From NCBI GenBank assembly GCA_001689515.1, contig LUJR01000040.1, positions 1-64,000 on the forward strand: a stretch of DNA of 64,000 nt, given 5' to 3'. Under the pieces are notes generated by a model that saw only the letters and a list, made by a program, of their open reading frames with translations, was not told the origin of the DNA and made no database searches. Position 1 is the first letter of the stretch; every line of letters begins with the position of its first letter. Both the position numbers and the translations under genes were made by a program. Origin of the DNA: Bacteroidales bacterium M7 (GTDB lineage: Bacteria > Bacteroidota > Bacteroidia > Bacteroidales > Muribaculaceae). Below, piece by piece: positions 56,546 to 64,000 of the stretch.

Positions 56546-57784
56546 TCAGATGGTAAGGCGCGACAGACATGATGGCGCGAGATACGAGGCTGCATGCGCT
56601 ATGTCGTCAGTGCTAAGTCGATTGACGGCGTCAATGGTACGCTGGGGATCGGGCAGGGAGTCAAAGAGGGTCACGTGACGACCTAAAGAGAGGACGCGGG
56701 CTTCGACATTTTCGTTGGCGACTACGAGCTGTCCGAGATACTGACGTTTGGCTCGCGACAGCCTCGTGTCAGTAATATATCCGTCACATACGCGCGCTAT
56801 GACGGATCGGACATGACGCAGACATCGGGCTGTGTCATCCTCATCGCATCCAAAGTATATCTCCATCAGTCCGCAGTCACTAAACATAGCCATGACACAA
56901 TCCACCGAATACACCAGACCTCGCTTTTCGCGTAACTCGACATTGAGCAGCGAGTTCATGCCAGGACCGCCCAACATGTTGGCAAGCAGCGACATGGCAT
57001 GCCGGTCAGAACTTTTTGCTCCAGGGATGACCGCTCCGACCACTGTATGAGACTGATGTAGACCCAAGTCTTTCACTTCATCATGCACCACGGCAAGATT
57101 ACCAGAATAGACACGCTGCAATGACGGATGCGGATGGTCAAGCACCCCGAATGTTCGCTCCACGAGTTTCATGACCTCATCAACCGATGATGACCCGGCA
57201 TACACAAGCACCATATTGGATGGCACAAAATACCGCTTAAGATACTCGCGGCATATATCACCCGATAGCCCATCCACGCTGTCTTTTGTACCTAAGATGT
57301 TGTGACCAAGACCGTTGTCAGGAAACATCATGTCCTCAAAATCATCTACAACGGCTTCTGACGGACTGTCAAGATAGCTTGCTATCTCGTCAAGCACCAC
57401 CTCGCGCTCGCGGTCTATCTCCGCCTGCGGAAATGAAGAATGGGCTATCAGTTCATAAATCAGATCCACAGAGCGGCGCAGATTGCCCGACGGAGCGACA
57501 GTATAAACCACCGTCTCCTCCTTGGTCGTATAGGCGTTGAGTTCGCCGCCCACAGCTTCCATGCGGTTGATGATATACGACGATCGGTGGATGTCTGTAC
57601 CCTTGAATATGGTATGCTCCACAAAATGCGCCAGCCCCTCACATCCCGGGGCATCGTCACGGCTACCTACGTTGACGCTAAGAGCTACGTAATCCACTCG
57701 CGCACCAGGTCGGTGGGCATGGACCACCCTCAGACCGTTAGGCAGACGCAGTAGTTGTCGAGAGTCTGTATAATCCGATAGCAT
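56546..57784 (-). CDS. M16 family zinc peptidase
   Basis: 412 residues. Inverted zinc motif HFVEHTIFKGT (HxxEH, about 52-62) with downstream Glu in EREVVLDEIASYLD, a typical active M16 (processing peptidase-like) subunit. C-terminal M16 domain from about 180. No signal peptide; acts in the cytoplasm or is exported by unknown means. Its stop is followed closely by the next gene. Three bp from the ArgC-like gene upstream. Confidence 0.9.
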   Translation of the reverse strand: MLSDYTDSRQLLRLPNGLRVVHAHRPGARVDYVALSVNVGSRDDAPGCEGLAHFVEHTIFKGTDIHRSSYIINRMEAVGGELNAYTTKEETVVYTVAPSGNLRRSVDLIYELIAHSSFPQAEIDREREVVLDEIASYLDSPSEAVVDDFEDMMFPDNGLGHNILGTKDSVDGLSGDICREYLKRYFVPSNMVLVYAGSSSVDEVMKLVERTFGVLDHPHPSLQRVYSGNLAVVHDEVKDLGLHQSHTVVGAVIPGAKSSDRHAMSLLANMLGGPGMNSLLNVELREKRGLVYSVDCVMAMFSDCGLMEIYFGCDEDDTARCLRHVRSVIARVCDGYITDTRLSRAKRQYLGQLVVANENVEARVLSLGRHVTLFDSLPDPQRTIDAVNRLSTDDIAHAASYLAPSCLSRLTI

Positions 57785-57787
57785 GGA

Positions 57788-58765
57788 TTACAGGGCGGAG
57801 GCTTTGAGGCGCAGACCTGTCTGCTCCTGAAGTCCGAAGAGGAGGTTCATCACGTGGACGGCATTACCGGCTGAGCCTTTGAGGAGGTTGTCGATGACAG
57901 CCACAATGACCAGTTCGTCACCGACTTTCTGGAGATGGAGCATGCACTTGTTGGTGTTGACTACATCCTTGAGGTCGGGACGCACGTCCGACAGGAATGT
58001 GAAACTGTGGTCATCATAATATTCTTCGTAGATGCGGCGCAATTCCTCTATCTCCACCGCGCAATTAAGATATGTGACAGCTATCAGTCCACGGGTGAAG
58101 GGTCCGTTGAGACCCACCACATGTATGTCAGACTGGAAACTCGTCTGTAATTTACCGAGGAGGCAATTTACCTCCTCTATGTCATCATGGGCAAGGAGTG
58201 CCGATGGGCTTACATTGTCGGAACGCATGGTGTGCACATCCTCGTTGAGGCTTTCGCCGGCTCCGCTGCTGCCTATGACGGCAGTGGTGTGTATGTCGGA
58301 GTTGAGCATCAGATGCTTGGCGAGCGGCAGCAGCGACAGCTCGAGAGCCATGGCGAGTTCGCCGGGGCATACAGCCCTTTTGGCTCCGCGCACAAGCGGC
58401 TTGCGGTTATACTCGGGGATGCCGTAGACCATGCCGTTGTCAGTGGCGGCATCATCGTCCACGCGGTAATCAGCCGACAGGTCTATGACACAGACATCAT
58501 CCGCAGGCTGGTTTTCAGCCAGCCATGAGGCAGTATTGCCATCAGGATGACAGAGGAACACCACATTGACCTTGCTGAGGTCTCCACGGTCAGTGATGCA
58601 TAGGTCGGTGTCGCCGGTGAGCCCCCTGTGGAGACGGCTCACTGGTACGCCGTCGCGTCCGGCAGCACTGACCCACATCAGTTCCACATCGGGATGGTTG
58701 AGGAGAAGGCGTATCAGTTCGCCGGCTTTGTACCCGGTGCCTTCGACGATGCCTGCTTTGATCAT
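57788..58765 (-). CDS. ArgC-like protein lacking the catalytic cysteine
   Basis: 325 residues, full ArgC length, with ArgC features throughout: GYKAGELIRLLLNHPDVELM, LLPLAKHLMLNSDI, GSSGAGESLNEDVH and VNTNKCMLHLQKVGDELVIV. In ArgC the catalytic Cys lies in NPGC; here the segment reads AVCPGELAMALELSLLPLAK, with Glu136 at the Cys position and Cys133 where Asn would be. The nucleotide loop is also changed (VEGTGYKAGEL for GGAGYTAGEL). No other arg gene is adjacent. Either it has lost reductase activity or serves another role. Confidence 0.85.
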   Translation of the reverse strand: MIKAGIVEGTGYKAGELIRLLLNHPDVELMWVSAAGRDGVPVSRLHRGLTGDTDLCITDRGDLSKVNVVFLCHPDGNTASWLAENQPADDVCVIDLSADYRVDDDAATDNGMVYGIPEYNRKPLVRGAKRAVCPGELAMALELSLLPLAKHLMLNSDIHTTAVIGSSGAGESLNEDVHTMRSDNVSPSALLAHDDIEEVNCLLGKLQTSFQSDIHVVGLNGPFTRGLIAVTYLNCAVEIEELRRIYEEYYDDHSFTFLSDVRPDLKDVVNTNKCMLHLQKVGDELVIVAVIDNLLKGSAGNAVHVMNLLFGLQEQTGLRLKASAL

Positions 58766-58820
58766 ATTATTTGATATTATATTTGCGATAGTTGTTGCAA
58801 AACTGGGGATATCTCAACTC

Positions 58821-58899
58821 GTAGGGACATGCCATGGCATGTCCGCGTACCAGCAAACGATTCCAAGAGGAGGGCGGACATGCCATGGCATGTCCCTAC
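58821..58899. repeat. Palindromic repeat R6
   Basis: Inverted arms at 58,821-58,846 and 58,874-58,899, each with GTAGGG + ACATGCCATGGCATGT + CCGC. It lies between the ArgC-like gene and waaA; TTGTTGCAAAAC at 58,793 nearby resembles the GTGTTGCA end of R1 and R4. Confidence 0.82.
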
Positions 58900-58952
58900 A
58901 AATTTTGGCATGAATTTTGGTGATGCTATTTCACCATCCCTACGTTTTTTCA

Positions 58953-60200
58953 TTATTTTTGAGGGAATATGCTGGTATAGATGCGGCGAGTGGCGCCGAG
59001 ATTGTCGGCGATGTATCTGGCAGCGGCTTCGCCGGCTTGCTTCAAGGCTTCGGGGTCGGAAAGGTAGCGGTCCATCACATCGTCAAACTCGTGGACGCTG
59101 CTGACCGACACACCTCCGCCACACTGTATGAGACCCGCAGCCTCACGGAATTTCTGGTGGTGCGGACCAAATACGACCGGGATGCCGTAGACGGCAGCCT
59201 CATTGATGTTGTGTATCCCGGTGCCGAAACCTCCGCCTATATACGCCACATCGGCGTAGCGGTAGAGGCTTGAGAGATGGCCGAAGCTGTCGACAATCAG
59301 CCCCTCGACATTTGCCGGACTGCCAGCCTGCTGCCACTCGGAGAGGAGCATGACATTACGTCCGGGAAACAATTCTTTGAGATGCTGCAAACGGGCATCG
59401 TCAAATTCATGAGGTGCAATGATGAAGCGTACATCCTTGCGGGCATTGAGCCAGTCGGCATAAACCGCCTCATCGGCTTGCCATGAGCTACCGGCGATGA
59501 AACGCATGGCGGCATGCTCCATCATACGCGGAATCCACTCGATCTTGCACTTGGACGAACGGACATCAGCCACGCGGTCAAAGCGCGTGTCGCCAGCGAC
59601 AGTGACATTAGTCACCCCTATGCCGGCAAGCAGACTCTGCGATGCCTCATCTTGCACATAAAGATGGGTGAAACAACGCAACATGCGGCGGAACGTACCG
59701 CCCCACGGCTTGAAAAAAGCCTGGGAAGGACGGAAAATCGCCGATATTATATAGGTAGGCACTCTGCGCCTCTTCAGTGCGGCGAGATAATTGCCCCAGA
59801 ATTCGTATTTGACGAAAATGGCTACAGACGGATTGACCGTCTCGACAAAACGGCGGCCATTACCCGGTGTGTCAAACGGCAGATAGACGACCACATCAGC
59901 CAGCGGAAAATTCTTCCTGACCTCATAGCCTGACGGGGAGAAGAAGCTCAACACTACTTTCCAGTCGGGATGCTCCTTCTTGATCATCTCAATCATGGGT
60001 CGTCCCTGCTCAAATTCGCCCAACGAAGCAGCATGAATCCACATCACAGGCGAGTCATTGCCTTTAAGGGCTTTCTCAAGGGTCGAAAATGTCTCCTTGT
60101 GACCCTCAAGCATCCGTCGGGACTTGGCATTAAATCCCTTGGATAGACGTATGCCGCCTCGGAGCAGGGCTATGGAAGTGTCGTAAAGCGGATTCATCAC
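58953..60200 (-). CDS. waaA: 3-deoxy-D-manno-octulosonic acid (Kdo) transferase
   Basis: 415 residues. N-terminal hydrophobic region, catalytic HAASLGEFEQGRPMIEMI (Glu about 62), then the glycosyltransferase part VAGDTRFDRVADV and IGGGFGTGIHNINEAAVYGI, VVFGPHHQKFREA. Transfers Kdo to lipid A precursor at the inner membrane. ATGA overlap with gltX. The presence of lipid A core synthesis fits a Gram-negative host. Confidence 0.93.
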   Translation of the reverse strand: MMNPLYDTSIALLRGGIRLSKGFNAKSRRMLEGHKETFSTLEKALKGNDSPVMWIHAASLGEFEQGRPMIEMIKKEHPDWKVVLSFFSPSGYEVRKNFPLADVVVYLPFDTPGNGRRFVETVNPSVAIFVKYEFWGNYLAALKRRRVPTYIISAIFRPSQAFFKPWGGTFRRMLRCFTHLYVQDEASQSLLAGIGVTNVTVAGDTRFDRVADVRSSKCKIEWIPRMMEHAAMRFIAGSSWQADEAVYADWLNARKDVRFIIAPHEFDDARLQHLKELFPGRNVMLLSEWQQAGSPANVEGLIVDSFGHLSSLYRYADVAYIGGGFGTGIHNINEAAVYGIPVVFGPHHQKFREAAGLIQCGGGVSVSSVHEFDDVMDRYLSDPEALKQAGEAAARYIADNLGATRRIYTSIFPQK

Positions 60201-61729
60201 TCCCCTGGTTTGATGCTCTCTATGGCTTTCTCAATACGTCGGATGGTCTCGTCAGGATCCATCAGCTCAGTGATGTCAAACATATGCGGACCCTTGCATT
60301 CGCCGACTACCGCGAGGCGGAAGGCATTCATGACATTGCCCATATGATAGCCATGGTCGGTAATCCAACCGAGCACCACAGGTTCGGCTTCGGAACTTTT
60401 CCATGAAGGGAGGTTGCGTAGCACTCCGATCAGTTCGGTCATGATGCGCGGGGTGTCCTCGCTCCATCGCTTCTTGATATCCTTGGGCGCATAGCTTTCA
60501 GGGGCTTTGAAGAAGAAGCCGGCGTGTGGGAGCAGGTCTTTAACGAAATTGATGCGCCCCTTGACCATCCCGACTGCCTTGGCGATATATTCGTCGGTAT
60601 ATGCGCTGACATCTACACCAGCCTCTGCAAGCACAGGCTTGAACATCTCGGCGAGCTTTTCGTCAGGGAGTTCCTGGAGATATTTGTGATTGAACCACTT
60701 GCCTTTCTCGTAGTCAAACTTGGCTCCGCTTCGCGAACAGCGATCAAAACCGAAACGGCTTATCAGTTCGTCCATCGACATTATTTCGGTGTCATCGCCG
60801 GGATTCCAGCCGAGCAGGGCAAGGAAATTGACCACTGCCTCGGGGAGGTAGCCTGCTTCGCGGTAGCCGCTTGACAGGTCGCCGGTCTTGGGGTCATGCC
60901 AGTCAAGGGGGAATACGGGGAAGCCGAGACGGTCACCGTCACGCTTGGAGAGCTTGCCCTTGCCGTCGGGCTTAAGCAGCAGCGGCAGATGCACAAACTC
61001 AGGCCGTGTATCTGCCCAGCCGAAAGCCTCATATAGGAGGACATGGAGGGGTGCCGACGGCAGCCACTCCTCGCCACGGATCACGTGGGTAATCTCCATC
61101 AGGTGGTCATCGACGATGTTGGCAAGATGATATGTCGGCAGGTCATCGGCGCTCTTGTAGAGCACCTTGTCGTCAAGAATGCTGGAGTTGATGACCACTT
61201 TGCCACGGAGGAGGTCGTTGACCTCCACATCGCGGTCTGGCTCTATCTTGAAGCGCACTACGTATTTCTCTCCTGCATCGATCAGACGTCGGGTCTCCTC
61301 GTCACCGAGAGTGAGAGAGTTGCGCATGTTGCCGCGCGTTTTGGCATCATACTGGAAGTTGGGGGTGGCGGCGCGAGCTGCCTCGAGTTCCTCGGGAGTG
61401 TCAAAGGCTATGTATGCTTTGCCATCGTCAAGGAGCTGCTTGACATACTTGCGGTAGATGTCGCGACGTTCGCTCTGACGATAGGGTCCGTGAGGACCGC
61501 CCTGCTTGACGCCCTCATCAAAGCGGATGCCGAGCCAGTCGAGGGCTTCGCATATATAGTCCTCGGCTCCAGGGACAAAGCGGTTGCTGTCAGTGTCCTC
61601 AATACGCAGCACCATCTCGCCTCCATTGCGCTTGGCATAGAGATAGTTAAACAATGCTGTGCGTACGCCGCCGATATGCAGCGGACCTGTTGGAGAGGGT
61701 GCAAATCTTACTCTGACCTTGCGTTCCAT
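60197..61729 (-). CDS. gltX: Glutamyl-tRNA synthetase
   Basis: 510 residues. HIGH motif FAPSPTGPLHIGGVRTALFN (about 9-28), KLSKRDGDR (about 258-266) and anticodon-binding C-terminal domain. Charges tRNA-Glu, and possibly tRNA-Gln if GatCAB is present. First gene of the gltX-waaA pair; the upstream region 61,730-62,157 holds repeats R7-R8. Confidence 0.96.
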   Translation of the reverse strand: MERKVRVRFAPSPTGPLHIGGVRTALFNYLYAKRNGGEMVLRIEDTDSNRFVPGAEDYICEALDWLGIRFDEGVKQGGPHGPYRQSERRDIYRKYVKQLLDDGKAYIAFDTPEELEAARAATPNFQYDAKTRGNMRNSLTLGDEETRRLIDAGEKYVVRFKIEPDRDVEVNDLLRGKVVINSSILDDKVLYKSADDLPTYHLANIVDDHLMEITHVIRGEEWLPSAPLHVLLYEAFGWADTRPEFVHLPLLLKPDGKGKLSKRDGDRLGFPVFPLDWHDPKTGDLSSGYREAGYLPEAVVNFLALLGWNPGDDTEIMSMDELISRFGFDRCSRSGAKFDYEKGKWFNHKYLQELPDEKLAEMFKPVLAEAGVDVSAYTDEYIAKAVGMVKGRINFVKDLLPHAGFFFKAPESYAPKDIKKRWSEDTPRIMTELIGVLRNLPSWKSSEAEPVVLGWITDHGYHMGNVMNAFRLAVVGECKGPHMFDITELMDPDETIRRIEKAIESIKPGE

Positions 61730-61859
61730 ATGCTATGATGATAGGGTGATTTTTTGTTAGATATATTTATCCGCAAATTTACGACTTTTTTTGATAAGGG
61801 CTGACAAGTCATATAAATCTTATAATGTCAATACGTTGGTTAAATGAAATGTAGGCAAG

Positions 61860-62004
61860 GTGTTGCAGAACTCATAAGATAACTGTATCAGATGTAGGGT
61901 CGCGACCTGTCGCGACCGCGAACACGCTGATTACCAATGCTTCATCCTTGCGGTCGCGACAGGTCGCGACCCTACTTTTGTATAAATTGACTGTCATGCA
62001 ACAC
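61860..62004. repeat. 145-bp palindromic repeat R7 with a third core type
   Basis: Ends GTGTTGCAGAAC and TCATGCAACAC, as in R1/R4. Inverted arms at 61,894-61,919 and 61,950-61,975 carry GTAGGG + TCGCGACCTGTCGCGA. Frame and ends are those of R1/R4, but the core palindrome is different. Confidence 0.85.
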
Positions 62005-62043
62005 CCTCCGCGCCATAAGCGAGGTTTGCGGATGTCGGGGACA

Positions 62044-62069
62044 GCGGACATGCCACGGCATGTCCCTAC
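62044..62069. repeat. Single-arm palindromic repeat R8
   Basis: GCGG + ACATGCCACGGCATGT + CCCTAC, the right arm of an R3/R6-type element; the left arm is missing. Lies 40 bp after R7. Confidence 0.75.
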
Positions 62070-62103
62070 AACAGGGTGGCGGTTTTGGTATGGACGAAAA
62101 AAA

Positions 62104-62127
62104 CGGCATCCCCGGTGATGGGGATGC
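62104..62127 (-). terminator. Terminator of the right-edge surface protein gene
   Basis: GGCATCCCC / GGGGATGCC, a 9-bp stem with a 6-nt loop, followed on the minus strand by CGTTTTTTT. It lies about 30 bp after the stop codon at 62,158. Confidence 0.88.
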
Positions 62128-62157
62128 CGCCGTTATAAGAGGGTGTTTGTGGGATTA

Positions 62158-64000
62158 TCAGCGTACGCGGACTGCCTTGCCTACACCGTCGATATTGATG
62201 ATGTAGATGCCGGCGGGGAGTTCGACTGTCACGTCAGATGTGCTGCGTGAGTTGAACATGCTGCGTCCGTCAACTGAGCTCACGCTCACTGCTTCGCCGT
62301 TGAGACCGTAGAATTCGATGAAGCCTTCGCCGAGACGGAAGTTGGCTGTCAGGTCACGGTCGCTCTTGATAGTGTTAGTCGACAGGGGTGCGCCTGCGCC
62401 AATACGTGCGGGAGCATAGGTGATGATGTCCTCGTCCTCTTTCTCCTTAGAGGTGTTGTCACCGTAAGAATATTCGTCAAATGGATTGTCGAAATAAGAA
62501 GGATCGTAGGGTGTGCCACCAACAGGGCTGACACCGTATTTGTCAACATACATCACGCCGATACCGTTGGTGCGGATATAATCATCTGTGATGCCAAGCA
62601 AGCTCAAAGGTATCTTGAACTCATAGAATGTATGAGCATCGTCGTCAATCTCGCTACGGAGGTCAACAAATCCAGTGTTGCCCTTGAGAAGTTCAGGATC
62701 ATAACCGAATTCCGACTGTCCCCAGATATGCTCGATAGAGGGAAGAAGACCATCGGCATATCCATATTTCAAACCTTCGGGCTTGGCTATGCAATATTCA
62801 GGATCATAGCTTGCATGACCATCGGGGGTCGGCTTGAAGAATGTGAAGTTGTTTGTCTGTGGCTTAGTACCAGCCATGAGGATATGGTCAACACCATTCT
62901 CAAATTTCGCGCCCTTGAACTTATCGCTCCAGATAGGACCAGCTCCAGCAATATAGCCGTCAAACGACTTGTTGGGATCAAGGTCAAATGCCCAAATCAT
63001 GTGACCGTCCATATTGTGAGGCTTGGATTCACCGGGCTGTTTGCCTTCACCACCAAGATCCCATACCGTATATACCATCTGAACACCGAGATAGAGGTTC
63101 TGGCTGTCATAGGCTCCATAGATGGCATATGAGTCAACAATAGGACGCTCGTGAGTGCCACGGAATGCCTGGCAAACATCGCGGGCTACGCCCTGGGCGA
63201 TGAGTTCGGCTTCGGTCCAGTTGCTGAATGCGCTGGTGGCGGGATGACCGGTTACGTTGATGGTCTTGTTTGTGCCATAGTGTCCGTCGGGGTTAACCTT
63301 ATAGTAGTCGGTGATAAGGTTATTGCCGGGCTGGGGCTGAGGACCAGGGTTGCTGCTCTTAGTGTAGCGGAAGCTCTTGACATCACCCTTTGTGCCGTCG
63401 GCTGCCACTGCGAATGCATTGAGTGTGGTAGTCTCGGTGAACTTGAGAGCTGCAGTATACTTGGTAGATGACTCTGTGGGTGTAGAGTTGTCGGTAGTGT
63501 AGTAGATAGTGCTGCCGGCGGGTGTCACGCTGAGGGTCACAGTGATGCTCTCAGAGAAGCTTCCGCTTGCAGGGCTTGCAGATACCACGGGCTTGGTGGG
63601 TTGGGGATTGGGGTCATCGCCGTACACACCGCCGTCTTCAACCTTGTTGCACATTGTGCCGCCTCCATTGGCTTGCTGCTCGGCAAGACCTTTGTAGATG
63701 TGCTTGTCCTGTACGCCGATCACATCAACGGTCTGCTTGCTGTCGCCATTGAAGACCACAGACGAACCTGCGGGAATAGTAGCCTTGTAAACTTTGCCTT
63801 CGACAAGTGTCATAGCGTTTCCAGGCCATGCGCCATTGTTGGCAGTAGTGCCGACAAAGCTGTAGCAGTTGACGCTGCTCCATGATGTCACAGAGTTGTC
63901 GTAGTATATGGTTATGCTGCTGGGATCAGGATCAGGGTTGGGATTGGGATTGTCACCGCCCTTGAATGTTACGGCGGTAGTTGATGGACCGTTGTCGGTC
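62158..64000 (-). CDS. Multidomain surface protein, partial (starch-binding, type IX sorting)
   Basis: The frame stays open past 63,891 to the right edge, so the N-terminus is missing; about 613 residues are visible. In order: a Pro/Asp-rich linker, a CBM26-like starch-binding module (TIYYDNSVTSWSSVNCYSFV ... VVFNGDSKQT), a chitobiase C-terminal-like domain (TPAGSTIYYTTDNSTPT), a CBM9-like beta domain (about 190-520), and a C-terminus (SSVDGRSMFNSRSTSDVTVE, LPAGIYIINIDGVGKAVRVR) of the type IX sorting-like family. A surface-bound carbohydrate-binding protein or glycosidase, possibly linked to starch use like the GH97 enzyme. Confidence 0.8.
   Translation of the reverse strand, partial: TDNGPSTTAVTFKGGDNPNPNPDPDPSSITIYYDNSVTSWSSVNCYSFVGTTANNGAWPGNAMTLVEGKVYKATIPAGSSVVFNGDSKQTVDVIGVQDKHIYKGLAEQQANGGGTMCNKVEDGGVYGDDPNPQPTKPVVSASPASGSFSESITVTLSVTPAGSTIYYTTDNSTPTESSTKYTAALKFTETTTLNAFAVAADGTKGDVKSFRYTKSSNPGPQPQPGNNLITDYYKVNPDGHYGTNKTINVTGHPATSAFSNWTEAELIAQGVARDVCQAFRGTHERPIVDSYAIYGAYDSQNLYLGVQMVYTVWDLGGEGKQPGESKPHNMDGHMIWAFDLDPNKSFDGYIAGAGPIWSDKFKGAKFENGVDHILMAGTKPQTNNFTFFKPTPDGHASYDPEYCIAKPEGLKYGYADGLLPSIEHIWGQSEFGYDPELLKGNTGFVDLRSEIDDDAHTFYEFKIPLSLLGITDDYIRTNGIGVMYVDKYGVSPVGGTPYDPSYFDNPFDEYSYGDNTSKEKEDEDIITYAPARIGAGAPLSTNTIKSDRDLTANFRLGEGFIEFYGLNGEAVSVSSVDGRSMFNSRSTSDVTVELPAGIYIINIDGVGKAVRVR

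Larger units (their letters stand above)
61730..62157. other. Intergenic region with R7, R8 and a terminator
   Basis: A 428-bp gap between gltX (leftward) and the surface protein gene (ending at 62,158). It holds R7 (61,860-62,004), the single arm R8 (62,044-62,069) and a terminator (62,104-62,127). The gltX promoter should lie near 61,740-61,800, AT-rich, but I see no clean TAnnTTTG. Confidence 0.6.

Noticed and set aside
56665..56680. CACGTG at about 56,672 (and at 39,975) as a parS site
   Set aside because: The flanks do not match the parS palindrome (GTTTCACGTGAAAC); only the hexamer is present.
1..64000. CRISPR arrays, rRNA genes and insertion sequences
   Set aside because: Looked for regularly spaced direct repeats, rRNA-like conserved blocks and transposase motifs; none seen. 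The intergenic repeats are palindromic and irregularly spaced.

Overview
The window looks like a Gram-negative gut Bacteroidales genome, most likely near Muribaculaceae. This rests on family knowledge plus visible signals: promoters of the Bacteroidetes type (TTTG, 19-21 bp, TAnnTTTG), a Bacteroidales-type dnaN/exonuclease/coaBC/DUF4835/recN/rlmB operon, DUF5683, SusB-like GH97, and a type IX secretion-like C-terminus. No rRNA, CRISPR array or transposase was seen.

Region 1 (1-21,039) is the right-hand part of a prophage-like integrated element. It ends at a 3' fragment of a tRNA-Thr(CGU) gene, the expected scar of tRNA-site integration; the intact tRNA, and probably the integrase, should lie left of the window. 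Short genes of unknown role point right (1-3,494). A long leftward early region (17,740 to 3,543) follows. It holds small proteins, a Sak4-like ATPase, a PD-(D/E)XK nuclease, a clamp-like protein, a MazG-like protein, a tRNA-Leu, a split cytosine methyltransferase, a broken homing endonuclease, and a replication-initiator-like gene with iteron-like repeats inside its coding sequence. A repressor with an operator over the leftward promoter controls it (17,895-18,411), followed by membrane proteins, a lipoprotein and a MerR regulator. The most unusual item is a 650-bp gene-free stretch (14,947-15,597) with four compact tRNA-like minihelices. Each has an acceptor stem, a T-arm with canonical T-loop and a 10-11 nt linker with a conserved GG, but no D-stem or anticodon arm. 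A heptamer AGTNAAG is repeated around them.

Region 2 (21,046-42,131) is core chromosome: the dnaN operon down to an N-carbamoylputrescine amidase-like gene, an OmpA-family porin, parB then parA, a large outer membrane barrel protein, DUF5683 and MltD, an AlkD-like protein with a flippase, and an EnvC-like cell-division activator.

Region 3 (42,131-46,848) is a defence island: a 50-bp perfect palindrome, an HpaII-family restriction-modification system, an AT-rich two-gene cassette (323-aa soluble protein plus 4-TM membrane protein) and a truncated HNH nuclease.

Region 4 (47,000-64,000) carries a GH97 glucosidase, an MscS channel, asparaginase, MetG, a phosphoethanolamine transferase-like protein, an M16 peptidase, an ArgC-like protein without its catalytic Cys, WaaA, GltX and a surface protein running off the right edge. 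Intergenic spaces in regions 2-4, but not the prophage, carry a family of palindromic repeats with interchangeable core palindromes.
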